A stretch of 50,647 nt of DNA from Archangium violaceum Cb vi76 (lineage in GTDB: Bacteria > Myxococcota > Myxococcia > Myxococcales > Myxococcaceae). The position numbers were made by a program, and so were the translations under genes. The notes under the pieces are model-generated. The model saw only the letters and a program-made list of their open reading frames with translations, searched no databases and was not told the origin of the DNA. The stretch is taken from assembly GCF_000733295.1 (NCBI RefSeq), contig NZ_JPMI01000123.1, positions 1 to 50,647 on the forward strand, read 5' to 3'. The number at the start of each line of letters is the position of its first letter. The first letter of the stretch is position 1. This document shows, one piece after another, positions 32,191 to 40,775 of the stretch.

Positions 32191-34104
32191 ATGGCCCATG
32201 GGATGGACATGGGTGTGAAGGACCTGGGACGGTGGGCGCCACTCCTGGCCGTGCTGCTCGGGACGCTGGCGTGGCCCTCGGTGTGGTGGGGGAGTCCGCC
32301 GCACTCGGCCGACCACAATGTGCACCTGGCCAACGCGGTGGAGGCCGAGCTCCTGCTGCGCTCCGGGCGGCTGGTGGGCTGGAGTGATTTCCAGTTCGCG
32401 GGGCACCCGGTCCACGCCTTCTATCCGCCGCTCGCCAACCTCTGCGTTGCTTCCGTCCACCTGCTCACCGGGGGCCTCCTGGGGTGGGATGGGAGCTATG
32501 GCGTCGTCCTGGGGGTGTTCCTCGGGGGATTCGCCCTGGCGCTCTTCGTGCTCCTGCGTCCGGTGCTCGGCCCCTTCTGGGCGCTGGTGGCCCTGGGCCT
32601 CTGCCTCTTCGTGGACCGGGGCGGGACGTACGCGGGGGGCCGGCACTGGTATCTCGACATGGGCGTGTGGCCCTTCGGGGCGTCCGTGGCCCTGGTGCTG
32701 GCGGCGCTCGCGCGGTTGCCGGACTCCCTGGTGCGAGGCGGACGCGGAGCGGCCCTCGTCCCCGGGGTGTTGCTGGGCCTGGCGCTGCTGGCCCATCCCT
32801 TCGCGCTCGTCCTCTTCTTCCCGATGGCCGCGCTGCAGGTGGCCGTCTTCTGGAGGGAGGCGGGTGGGGGACTCCACGCGCCGCGGCGGTGGTTGGCCGT
32901 GTCCGCCCTGGGACTGGGGCTGGCGGCGTGGTGGCTTCTTCCCTTCCTCCTCCGGGGCTCGCAGGCCGAGCACGTGGGCGCGATGCCTCAGTCCCTGGGC
33001 AGGCTGTGGAGTGGAGTGTGGGGCGGCGAGCTCGTGCCGGGGCTGCCGGGCTGGGTGGGGCCGCTGGCCGTGGTGGGCTCGGGAGTGGCGTGGTGGAAGG
33101 GCGGCTCGCGCGGGCGCTGGCTGGTGCTCGCCACCTGGGGCGCGCTGCTGCTGACGACGGAGGCGCCGTACTGGCTCCTGGGCCTGGAGAAGCACCGGGC
33201 CATCGAGGGCGTGCAGGTGGTGCGCTTCCGGGCGGTGGGGCGCCTGTTCCTGGTGGGGCTCGCGGTCCTGTCCGTGAGGGAGCTGGCCCACGCGCTGCGT
33301 GCACGCCGCGGGTGGGAGGCGGGGGTGCTGGGGCTGTTGCTGTGCGCGGGCCTTGGGGTGTGGCGTCTCCGGGGGGGAGATCCTCCGGGAGGCACGTCCG
33401 AGCCGCCGAAGCGCTTCCAGTGCTACACGGCCGAGGAGGAGGCCGGGCTGGCGCGGCTGCTGCGGGAGAGCGGCCCGCGGATGGCGCAAGGGCGCGTGGC
33501 GCTCTACAACCCCTCCGCGCACCACCACTGTCTGCTGCTCGCGGTGCCGTGGTTGGAGCGCCCCTTCTTCAAGGTGGGCTACACGCCGGCCACCGTCTTT
33601 GGCGGCAAGTTCAGCACCCTGGAGCCACGCATGCTGGGCCACCTGGGCGTGACGGCGGTGCTGATGGATGCGCCAGCGGAGGGGCCCCTGGCCGGGTTGC
33701 CGGTGCTCGCGCGGTGGGGCCGATTCGAGGTGCGCGAGGTGCGGCAGCTGCCCCGGGTGAATGCCTCGACGCCTGACGCGGCCGCGGAGGTGTTGTCCTG
33801 GGAAGACGAGGCGGTGCGCCTGCGCCTGTCCGGGCCCGGCTCCACCGGGGTGTTGCTGTGGATGGGTTGGGCCCCCGAATGGGAGGCCACGCATGAGGGC
33901 CAGGCGGTGCCGCTCGAGCCGGCGCTCGTCGAGGGCGCGCGGCTGATGACGTTGCACGCGGACCCGGGCGAGGTGGTGCTGCGCTTCGGGGCCTCGAGAG
34001 GGGCGCGTCCAGCGGCGCTCCTCTCGGTGCTCACCGTGCTGGTGGTGGCGTGGGCGGCGCTGTCCCGTCCACGCCGTCCCTCCGTCAGTGCAGGGTCTTC
34101 TTGA
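32191..34104 (+). CDS. large multi-spanning membrane protein, GT-C / PTPS-related type
   Basis: 637 aa from ATG 32191 (ATGs at 32203 and 32209 are alternatives; no good ribosome site for any). About ten membrane helices in the first 400 residues, with the early loop HSADHNVHLANAVEAELLLR and FQFAGHPVHAFYPPLANL typical of the PTPS-related/YfhO membrane family, often GT-C glycosyltransferases. The soluble C-terminal half (FQCYTAEEEAGLARLL, VALYNPSAHHH, GKFSTLEPRMLGHLGV) is beta-rich. It may transfer sugars from polyprenyl carriers. The 3' end overlaps the convergent ferritin-like gene by 20 bp. Confidence 0.75.
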   Translation: MAHGMDMGVKDLGRWAPLLAVLLGTLAWPSVWWGSPPHSADHNVHLANAVEAELLLRSGRLVGWSDFQFAGHPVHAFYPPLANLCVASVHLLTGGLLGWDGSYGVVLGVFLGGFALALFVLLRPVLGPFWALVALGLCLFVDRGGTYAGGRHWYLDMGVWPFGASVALVLAALARLPDSLVRGGRGAALVPGVLLGLALLAHPFALVLFFPMAALQVAVFWREAGGGLHAPRRWLAVSALGLGLAAWWLLPFLLRGSQAEHVGAMPQSLGRLWSGVWGGELVPGLPGWVGPLAVVGSGVAWWKGGSRGRWLVLATWGALLLTTEAPYWLLGLEKHRAIEGVQVVRFRAVGRLFLVGLAVLSVRELAHALRARRGWEAGVLGLLLCAGLGVWRLRGGDPPGGTSEPPKRFQCYTAEEEAGLARLLRESGPRMAQGRVALYNPSAHHHCLLLAVPWLERPFFKVGYTPATVFGGKFSTLEPRMLGHLGVTAVLMDAPAEGPLAGLPVLARWGRFEVREVRQLPRVNASTPDAAAEVLSWEDEAVRLRLSGPGSTGVLLWMGWAPEWEATHEGQAVPLEPALVEGARLMTLHADPGEVVLRFGASRGARPAALLSVLTVLVVAWAALSRPRRPSVSAGSS

Positions 34105-34519
34105 GGCGGCTCATCCGCTCGTGGGTGCGCTTCTGCGAGGGCAGCAGCTCCATCCGGACGAAGCGGCGCGCCTCGCCGTGCGTCTTGTCCATGTCGCGCT
34201 GGTAGTCCGCGAGGCCGTGGTCCTCACCTTCCTCGAGCGCCTGGATGGCCGTCTTGTCGCCGAGGAGATCCGCGCCTCCCTGCACCAGCTTCGCGAAGGC
34301 TCCCCAGACGCCGGAGCCCTCCACCGGCTTGCCTCCGAGCTTCTCGACGCGCTCGCGGATGGCCGCCACGCGGTGCTCGTGGTCCTGCATGCAGTCCTCG
34401 AGCTGGCTGCGGAGCCGCTCATCCGACACCCGGCCGATGGCCTGGCGGTAGGTCTCCACCGCCGAGATTTCACCGCGAAGGAATGAGTTGAGCGTCTCGA
34501 CATCGGTGGTGTTCGCCAT
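34085..34519 (-). CDS. DUF2383 / PA2169-type ferritin-like four-helix protein
   Basis: 144 aa from ATG 34519 (AGGAGG 9 nt upstream). Strongly charged helical pattern: VETLNSFLRGEISAVETYRQ, DCMQDHEHRVAAIRERVEKL, ALEEGEDHGLADYQRDMD and RRFVRMELLPSQKRTHERM. Glu/His residues at E-x-x-x-x-Y and DHEHR positions look like the di-iron ligands of the ferritin-like superfamily (DUF2383). Presumably soluble, with a stress or metal-related role. The long upstream frame has no coding character. Confidence 0.85.
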   Translation of the reverse strand: MANTTDVETLNSFLRGEISAVETYRQAIGRVSDERLRSQLEDCMQDHEHRVAAIRERVEKLGGKPVEGSGVWGAFAKLVQGGADLLGDKTAIQALEEGEDHGLADYQRDMDKTHGEARRFVRMELLPSQKRTHERMSRLKKTLH

Positions 34520-34683
34520 GCGCTTGCCTCCTGCTGGAGATGACTCGCGCAAAGGTGATTGCTCCCTCGCGGAGCGGCAACGAGCGCTCCCTGGCCTTGC
34601 CCCGCTCCAGGAGGACGGCGCGGGGGTTGCCTGCCCGCCAGGGAGTGACGAGGGGATGACACCGCCGTGTGCTGGTGCACGGT

Positions 34684-34709
34684 ACGGGGAGGGAAATGCC
34701 CCTCCCCGT
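34684..34709 (-). terminator. 10-bp stem terminator-like hairpin after the SDR-lipoprotein gene
   Basis: ACGGGGAGGG (34684-34693), loop AAATGC, CCCTCCCCGT (34700-34709): a perfect 10-bp stem, beginning 13 nt after the stop at 34723 on the minus strand. No long U-tract follows, as is common in GC-rich genomes. Confidence 0.6.
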
Positions 34710-34722
34710 GGGCTTGGCGTCC

Positions 34723-35889
34723 TCAGCCGCCCTGGGCGGACGGGGCCACCGGGGTGCCCTGCTGGGCCTTGGCCCAGAGCGAGAGCAGCTCCGCCTCGCG
34801 CTCCGGGGGCAACCCGCCGCGCAGCTTGCTGCGGCGCTCCTCGGGCTGGCTGTTGAACCACTCGAGGGTGTCCCGGGTGGTGACGACCGGCGAGCGGAAC
34901 TTCAGCCCGGCCTGCACCGCCCGCGCGTTGCTGCGCCGGTGCATGCCGGCGTAGGACCCGAAGGCCGGCGCCCAGATGGGGAGCGCGCCCTCGCCGTCCT
35001 CGCCGTTCTTCTGGAGGAACTCGCCGGACACCCAGGTGAGCTTCGTGTCCTTGCCGGTGATCTCCTTACAGGCCGTGAACAGCTCCCCCATGCTCCAGGG
35101 CTTCTCCGGCCCCACGGCGTTGAAGACGCCCGTGGTGTTGCGCTCCACCAGCAGCACGAGCCACTCGGCCAGGTCGCGCACGTCGATGATCTGCAGCGGA
35201 TCCGACGGGCTGCCCGGCGCGAGCATCTCTCCGCCCTGCGCGTAGCGCCAGGGGAAGTACGTGAAGCGGTCCGTGCGATCCTCCGGGCCCACGATGTAGC
35301 CGGGGCGGACGATGGTGGTGCGGCCCGGCAGGGCCTTCTCCACGGCCACCTCGCACGCGCGCTTCAGCCCACCGTAGTTCTCGAAGTTCTTGCCCATCGA
35401 CTCGACGGTCGGATCCGCGAGCGTGGCGGTCGCGGCGGTCTCGTCCGCTCCGGGCGTGTCGTTCTTCGCGTAGGCCGAGCCGCTGGAGATGAAGATGTAC
35501 TGTCCGACGTTGGGCGCCAGCAGCGACGCCGAGGCTCCGACCATGCGCGGGTAGTAGCCCGAGTTGTCGATGACGGCGTCGAACGAGCGGCCCTCGAGCG
35601 CCTTGAGGCCCTCGCCCTTGTTCGGGTCTCTATCGCCCTGCAGCTTCTCCACGTCCGGGAAGAGCTCCGGCCGGGTCTTGCCGCGGTTGAAGAGGGTCAG
35701 GGTGTGTCCGCGCGCCTGGGCCGCGGCGACAACGGCCGGGCCGAGGAAGCCCGTGCCACCGAGGATGAGGATCTTCTTCTTGGAGGCGGCGCGGCCATCT
35801 CCGGACGTGGAGCGCGTGCCCGTGGCGCAGGCCGTCATCGCGGCGGCGGCCAGGGTGTACTGGAGGAACTGCCTTCGGGAAGTGGTCAT
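34723..35889 (-). CDS. Tat-exported NAD-dependent epimerase/dehydratase-like lipoprotein
   Basis: 388 aa from ATG 35889. Tat signal TTSRRQFLQYTLAAAAM followed by TAC (lipobox-like), then a complete extended-SDR Rossmann domain: KILILGGTGFLGPAVVAAA, FISSGSAYA, catalytic YGGLK (Tyr-x-x-x-Lys), RPGYIVGPEDRTDRF and FNAVGPEKPWSMGEL. Most SDR epimerases are cytosolic because they need NAD(P). Here the signal implies folding with bound cofactor before Tat export, as in glucose-fructose oxidoreductase. The substrate is unknown. It lies alone between two intergenic hairpin-bearing regions. Confidence 0.83.
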   Translation of the reverse strand: MTTSRRQFLQYTLAAAAMTACATGTRSTSGDGRAASKKKILILGGTGFLGPAVVAAAQARGHTLTLFNRGKTRPELFPDVEKLQGDRDPNKGEGLKALEGRSFDAVIDNSGYYPRMVGASASLLAPNVGQYIFISSGSAYAKNDTPGADETAATATLADPTVESMGKNFENYGGLKRACEVAVEKALPGRTTIVRPGYIVGPEDRTDRFTYFPWRYAQGGEMLAPGSPSDPLQIIDVRDLAEWLVLLVERNTTGVFNAVGPEKPWSMGELFTACKEITGKDTKLTWVSGEFLQKNGEDGEGALPIWAPAFGSYAGMHRRSNARAVQAGLKFRSPVVTTRDTLEWFNSQPEERRSKLRGGLPPEREAELLSLWAKAQQGTPVAPSAQGG

Positions 35890-35982
35890 GGTTGGGTATC
35901 GGGGAAGCTGGCCCAGGGAGAGCGGCCGGGCACATGATGGCCCGTTTCCCTGGCTGCTGCCCACGACACCCGGCGGTTTTTT

Positions 35983-37725
35983 CTATTCCCCTCCACCGGC
36001 GGGAGGGGTGAGCCTGGGAATCGCCGCGTCCACCAGCTCGCCCGCGACGAGCTCCGCGCCCCGGTTCTCGCAGGACTCCCACATGCGCAGGAAGGCCTCG
36101 GCCGAGGAGAAGAGTGGATCCATCTGCGCGTCCGTCAGGCCCACGTGGACGAGGTCCCGGATGAAGTCCGGCAGCAGGCCGACATGGGCCAGTCCGTCGG
36201 TGTTGAAGTCGAACTCGCGCGAGCCGGCGCGTGCCTTCTCGAAGGGCACATGCGTGCGGTACAGGGTGCCCGAGTAGGGCAGGGGCGGCTTGTTGCGCTG
36301 GAGCATCTGCTGCACGGGCCGCCGCTTCTCGCGCAGCGTGTCGTCCTTCAGCCCGGCGGCGGCGTTGGGCCCGTAGCGGGGCCCCGGTTGTTGGTTGAGG
36401 CCGTTGAAGTCGGTGCCCATCGCCACGCCGCCGGAGCCCACCTCGCTCAGCAGGGAGAGGGCGTACTGATATGACTGGGCCCACGTCTTGGACGAGCGCG
36501 CGCAGTCGTTGTCCACAGTGCCACCGGGAAAGTCCTTCAGCTCGTGCTGGTTGGTGATGGGGCCGAGCAGTCCGCCCAGCTCGAGGATGCGCCGCGCCTG
36601 GCCGCGCGTCTTCATGTACTCGCTGGCACGCTTGGCCTTGCGGCTCGTCTCGTGGTGCTCGAGGCCCTGCTCGCGGAAGGCGCAGTGCGAGGCGACGACG
36701 GGGTAGCGGGACTGCTCGGCCAGGGAGAGCACGTCGTTGGTGCAGCGCTCGGACATGTGCTCCACGTCGAGGATGAAGCCCTGGCGCATGGCCTCGCGCA
36801 GGAAGGTGTGGCCCGTGGACGTGAGCCCGAGCTGGTTGACGTGGCCCTGGCCGGGGGCGTTGAGGGCGTACCCCTTCGGGTAGTGCGCCCGGCGCGTCAG
36901 CTCGTAGAGCATGACGGCGGCCTTCGTCTGCGTCTCCATGTCCTGGCCGAGCCGGAAGCCCACGTCGGGGGCGCCCCGCACGTCGAAGAAGTGCCCGCGC
37001 AGGAAGTGGTTGAGCAGGTTGAACTTGTCGTCGTAGACGGCCGCACCGCCGAAGCTGTTGTTGGCGAGGTGCAGCGGCGTCATCATCCGGAAGCCGAGCT
37101 CCTTCAGCCAGCGCAGGATGCGGGGGAGCTGCTCCAGCGACAGGGGCTGCTCTTTGAGGGCCTCGCGGTCGCCCAGGAGGCTGTCGAGCGAGTCCACCTC
37201 CACGCCGGCCACCACGGCGAGCTTTCCGGAGGTGATGAGCTGGCGGGCCTGCGAGGCGCTCAGGGCCAGCCCCATCCAGTCCGCGTGGCGCTCGGTGAAG
37301 CGGCGCAGCTCGCGCATCTGCTTCTCGATGGAGGACTCGTCCTTGTCGGGGTGGTGGCATTGCTCGGCCAGCAGCTCGTTGTTGACGGCCACGCTGCACA
37401 GCAGCCGCAGCCCTCCGGCATGGGCCCGCCGTAGCCACTCCACGAACATCTGCTGGTGGATGAGCGTGTTGAAGGTGGGCCAGTCGGCATAGGTGCCATG
37501 GCCACAGGGTCCGTGGCCCAGGCCGCCCTCGATGAAGGCCTGCACCAGGGGCCAGTCCTTGCCGAAGTTGCCGATGCCCCACTTGCCGTGGAGGTGGATG
37601 TCACAGCGGGCGAGCGCCTGCTCGATGTCACCATCCGGGCGCCCGGCGAGCAGGTGCCCGCCAAAGCCCAGGTGCGCCATCAGGTGGCAGTGCAGATCGG
37701 CGAATCCGAACACGGGGGACGCCAT
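35983..37725 (-). CDS. M19-type membrane dipeptidase-like amidohydrolase
   Basis: 580 aa. The metal-binding start FADLHCHLMAHLGFGG (His-x-His) and middle VAGVEVDSLDSLLGD, MTPLHLANN, GFILDVEHMSERCTNDVL, VASHCAFRE and GVAMGTDFNGLNQQPGP match the M19 (renal dipeptidase) TIM-barrel order, ending NTDGLAHVGLLPDFIRDLVHVGL. It is longer than usual M19 (about 330-400 aa), with inserts near 60-130 and 430-480. No signal peptide, so cytosolic. It follows the DUF4442 gene by 15 bp on the same strand. Confidence 0.8.
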   Translation of the reverse strand: MASPVFGFADLHCHLMAHLGFGGHLLAGRPDGDIEQALARCDIHLHGKWGIGNFGKDWPLVQAFIEGGLGHGPCGHGTYADWPTFNTLIHQQMFVEWLRRAHAGGLRLLCSVAVNNELLAEQCHHPDKDESSIEKQMRELRRFTERHADWMGLALSASQARQLITSGKLAVVAGVEVDSLDSLLGDREALKEQPLSLEQLPRILRWLKELGFRMMTPLHLANNSFGGAAVYDDKFNLLNHFLRGHFFDVRGAPDVGFRLGQDMETQTKAAVMLYELTRRAHYPKGYALNAPGQGHVNQLGLTSTGHTFLREAMRQGFILDVEHMSERCTNDVLSLAEQSRYPVVASHCAFREQGLEHHETSRKAKRASEYMKTRGQARRILELGGLLGPITNQHELKDFPGGTVDNDCARSSKTWAQSYQYALSLLSEVGSGGVAMGTDFNGLNQQPGPRYGPNAAAGLKDDTLREKRRPVQQMLQRNKPPLPYSGTLYRTHVPFEKARAGSREFDFNTDGLAHVGLLPDFIRDLVHVGLTDAQMDPLFSSAEAFLRMWESCENRGAELVAGELVDAAIPRLTPPAGGGE

Positions 37726-37740
37726 GAGAATCTCCGGAAG

Positions 37741-38250
37741 TCAGTGCGTGGCGGGGCCGATCAACCAGCGCGCTCGAGCCCGGGCCACCACCTCGCCGGA
37801 CTCGTCGGTGAGGTCGGCCTGGACGTCGTACTCGTGCCGCTCGCCCGCGGCGGCGACGGGGGCCCGGCACTCGGCGGTGATGGAGCCCCGGGCCTTGCGC
37901 AGGTAGTCCATCTCCAGGTGGGTGATGATGCCGCGCATGCCCTCGGGCAGGGCGGACATCATCGCCACCCCGGTGGCCACCTCGCCCAGGTTCATCAGCG
38001 CGATGGCATGCACCGAGCGCAGGTGGTTGCGCACGGCGCGCCGGTCCCGCATCCGCACCCGGGCATAGCCCTCCTCCAGGGTGAGCACCTCCGGGCGGAT
38101 GGTGCCGGTATAGGGCGCGAGGTTTCCGAGGAGCTGCCCCATGAGGAGCCCCCCACCGGGGGCATGGCGCAGCAGGCTCCATGCGCGGCGCAGGGTCTCG
38201 GCCGAGGCGAGGCTGTTGAGGGACCGGGTCAGGCTGGAGAGAGGGGACAT
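37741..38250 (-). CDS. DUF4442 hotdog-fold thioesterase-like protein
   Basis: 169 aa from ATG 38250; ATGs at 38268 and 38274 are alternatives, and GAGGGG upstream fits 38268 better. Hotdog-fold features: APYTGTIRPEVLTLEEGYARVRMRDRRAVRNHLRSVHAIALMNLGEVATGVAM, broken at several points, then ITHLEMDYLRKARGSITAEC and EVVARARARWLIG. DUF4442 is related to PaaI thioesterases; NHLRSVHA contains the expected His/Asn. It probably acts on acyl-CoA or a related thioester. It is upstream of the M19-like gene in a two-gene operon. Confidence 0.8.
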   Translation of the reverse strand: MSPLSSLTRSLNSLASAETLRRAWSLLRHAPGGGLLMGQLLGNLAPYTGTIRPEVLTLEEGYARVRMRDRRAVRNHLRSVHAIALMNLGEVATGVAMMSALPEGMRGIITHLEMDYLRKARGSITAECRAPVAAAGERHEYDVQADLTDESGEVVARARARWLIGPATH

Positions 38251-38308
38251 GGGCCGAGGACATAGCATCCCCATGCCCCTCGGGAAGGCGCTTCGGTGGC
38301 CATCCGTC

Positions 38309-39103
38309 CTAGACGATGTAATTGGCGGTACCGCCGTCCACGCGCAGCGCGGAGCCGGTGGTGGCCGAGGCGCGCGGGCTGCAGAGGTAGACGGCCAGGT
38401 GGGCCACCTCCTCGGGCGTGGCGAAGCGGCGCAGCAGCGAGGTGGGGCGCTCGTTCTTGAAGAAGTCGGCCTCCGTCTGCTGGAGCGTCCTGCCGCTGCC
38501 GGTGGCGAGGTTCTGCACGAAGTCCTGCACGCCCTCGGTCTTCGTGGGGCCGGGCAGCAGGGCGTTCACCGTCACCCCGGTTCCCGCCAGCTCGATGGCC
38601 AGTCCGCGCGACACGCTGAGCTGGGCCGTCTTCGTCATCCCGTAGTGGATCATCTCCTTGGGGATGTTGAGGGCGGACTCGCTGGAGACGAAGAGGATGC
38701 GGCCCCAGAGGCGCTCGCGCATGCCGGGTGCGTAGTGGCGCGAGAAGCGCACCCCGCTGAGCACGTTGACTTCGAAGAAGCGCATCCAGTCGGAATCCGG
38801 AATCTCGAAGAAGGGCTTGGGCTCGAAGATGCCCAGGTTGTTCACCAGGATGTCCACGCTGGGGACGCGGGAGAACACCGCCTGGGCCCCCTCGGCGGTG
38901 CCGGAATCGGCGACCACGCCTTCCACCTGGGCGCCGGGAACCTCCTTGCGGATGCGGGCGACGGCGTTGTCGACCGACTCGGCCTTCCGGCCGTTGACCA
39001 CCACGCTGGCGCCCTCGGCGGCCAGGCCCCGCGCGATGGCGAAGCCGATGCCGAAGGTGGAGCCGGTGACGAGGGCCCGGCGGTTGCGAAGCTCGAAGTC
39101 CAT
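38309..39103 (-). CDS. short-chain dehydrogenase/reductase (FabG-like)
   Basis: 264 aa from ATG 39103, with GAGGAG 9 nt upstream. Cofactor loop TGSTFGIGFAIA, VNGRKAES after beta-2, VNNLGIFEP, the catalytic Ser in FVSSESALNIP, HYGMTK (Tyr-x-x-x-Lys), LPGPTKTEGV and the C-terminal TGSALRVDGGTANYIV. A classical FabG-type SDR; the substrate is unknown. It is divergent from the sterol-desaturase-like gene, with about 116 bp between them. Confidence 0.88.
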   Translation of the reverse strand: MDFELRNRRALVTGSTFGIGFAIARGLAAEGASVVVNGRKAESVDNAVARIRKEVPGAQVEGVVADSGTAEGAQAVFSRVPSVDILVNNLGIFEPKPFFEIPDSDWMRFFEVNVLSGVRFSRHYAPGMRERLWGRILFVSSESALNIPKEMIHYGMTKTAQLSVSRGLAIELAGTGVTVNALLPGPTKTEGVQDFVQNLATGSGRTLQQTEADFFKNERPTSLLRRFATPEEVAHLAVYLCSPRASATTGSALRVDGGTANYIV

Positions 39104-39219
39104 GAGGGGTGACTCCTCGGAGGGTAGGGAAGCGCGCAGATTAGGAGGGCAGGGGGGCCTGCCCAAGCGCCTTGTTCGAATGGAAAGCAGGTAGGCTGCC
39201 GGAACGTCTGGAGGCACTC

Positions 39220-40053
39220 ATGCCTGTCCTGCTCACGCGTTCGCCAGTCGAGGTCGCGCTTTTCGTCTTCGGCATCAACCTGCTGCGCTACGTGCTCTTC
39301 TCCGTCCCGGCGTTCCTCGTCTTCCACCGGTGGACGCCGAAGCGCGCGCTGTCACGGCGGCTCGGTCCGGGGCCCGTCGGCACGGCGCAGGTGCGCAGGG
39401 AGGTGTTCTACTCGGTGGTGAGCCTGGGCATCTTCGGGCTCACGGGCGTGCTGATGTACGTGCTCGCCCGGTCCGGACTGTCCCGCATCTACAACGACGA
39501 CCGGTATGGGACCGTGTGGTTCATCGTGTCCATCCCGGTGATGCTCATCCTCCACGACACGTACTTCTACTGGACGCACCGCTTCATGCACTGGAAGCGC
39601 ATCTTCAAGTACGTCCACCGGGTGCACCACCTGTCGAACAATCCCTCGCCGCTCGCCGCCTACGCCTTCCACCCGCTGGAGGCCGTCATCGAGACGGGCA
39701 TCGCTCCGCTCATCGCGCTCACGCTGCCGGTGCACCGGGACGCGTTCGTCATCTTCCTCACCATCCAGTTGCTCATCAACGTCACGGGACACCTCGGCTT
39801 CGAGGTGTACCCGCGCGGCTTCCTGCGCTCGCCGCTGGGGTGGATCTTCAACACGACGACCCACCACCATCAGCACCACCAGAAGACGAACTGGAACTTC
39901 GGCCTCTACTTCAACGTGTGGGACCGGCTCATGGGCACCAACCACCCCGGCTATGTCGCGGCCTACGAGGCGGCCACCGAGGGGACGGGCTCCCGGGAGG
40001 ACGCACGGAGCGGGCAGACGCCGGACGCGCTCAGTCCCTCCTCACCGCGCTGA
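39220..40053 (+). CDS. sterol desaturase / fatty-acid hydroxylase family membrane di-iron protein
   Basis: 277 aa from ATG 39220, with GGAGG 6 nt upstream. Three to four membrane helices and the conserved His boxes: HDTYFYWTHRFMH, HRVHH and HHHQHH, plus HLGFEVYP, the signature of the SUR2/ERG3-type di-iron hydroxylases. The WNFGLYFNVWDRLMGT motif follows the last box. It likely hydroxylates or desaturates a lipid (fatty acid, sterol or carotenoid). Myxobacteria make sterols, so a sterol substrate is possible but not shown. Confidence 0.9.
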   Translation: MPVLLTRSPVEVALFVFGINLLRYVLFSVPAFLVFHRWTPKRALSRRLGPGPVGTAQVRREVFYSVVSLGIFGLTGVLMYVLARSGLSRIYNDDRYGTVWFIVSIPVMLILHDTYFYWTHRFMHWKRIFKYVHRVHHLSNNPSPLAAYAFHPLEAVIETGIAPLIALTLPVHRDAFVIFLTIQLLINVTGHLGFEVYPRGFLRSPLGWIFNTTTHHHQHHQKTNWNFGLYFNVWDRLMGTNHPGYVAAYEAATEGTGSREDARSGQTPDALSPSSPR

Positions 40054-40098
40054 GGCGCTCGCGGCGGCCCGGGTGCTTGCTCGCCGGACGGCCGTGGC

Positions 40099-40775
40099 TC
40101 AGGGCGTGGCGGAGCGCCGCGTCTTCACCCGCTCACGGCTCAGCAGCCGGGTCATGTTGCCGCCGTAGATGTCCCGCCGCTCGGCCTCGGTGAGCTTCAG
40201 CGCCGCGACCGTTCGATCCGTCTCCGGGGTGAAGAGCTCCCCGGAGCGCGAGTCCATGGGCGAGTCGCTGCCGAACAGGACGCGCTCCACGCCAAAGAAG
40301 TCACAGGCGAGCTGGATGGTCGAGGGCTCGAAGCCGAGCGAGGCCGTGTCGCGGTAGAACTTCTTGAAGTGCTCGATGTGCGTCTGCTGCTCGGCCCTCT
40401 GGTAGAGCGGCGCGTAGTCGGGATGATCCGGAGGCTTGACCGTGGGGCCGATGGCAGCAGCGCCACCCCATGCAAACGCCCGGGATGGGCCCGGGCCACG
40501 GTGTGCAGTCCGTCATTGCACAGCCGGGCGGCCTTCACCGAAAGCGAGGGCTCATCCTGCACACCCCGGAGCCCCTCGAGCCAGGGCAGCGGCACCACCA
40601 CGTTCGACTCGATGCCGTACGTGTCCATCTGCCGCAGGCGCCGGTCCGTGTCCACCCGTGTGGGCGTGTTGGAGAAGAGCTTGCGGAAGACGTGCGGTCC
40701 GTCGCTCACACCCTCCAGGAAGTCCAGGAAGCCCGGGGGGCTCAGGTGGGTATAGGCGTCGATCTTCCGGCTCAT
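40099..40775 (-). pseudogene. amidohydrolase (ACMSD-like) pseudogene with frameshift and internal deletion
   Basis: Starts at ATG 40775 (overlapping the UbiE-like stop). N-terminal part: KIDAYTHLSPPGFLDFL, NVVVPLPWLEGLRGVQDEP, HTVARAHPGRLHGVALLP. Near 40440 the frame changes. The C-terminal part resumes in another frame as YQRAEQQTHIEHFKKFYRD (about 40400), then FFGVERVLFGSDSPMD, ending at 40099. The middle of the TIM barrel (about 100 or more residues with metal ligands) is missing, so this is a deletion plus frameshift rather than a sequencing error alone. The first motif is YTH, lacking one of the two usual His. Confidence 0.75.

Noticed and set aside
31879-33957. 692-aa minus-strand ORF opposite the GT-C-like gene
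   Set aside because: Gln/His/Arg/Pro-rich low complexity; the membrane protein on the other strand has helices and motifs.
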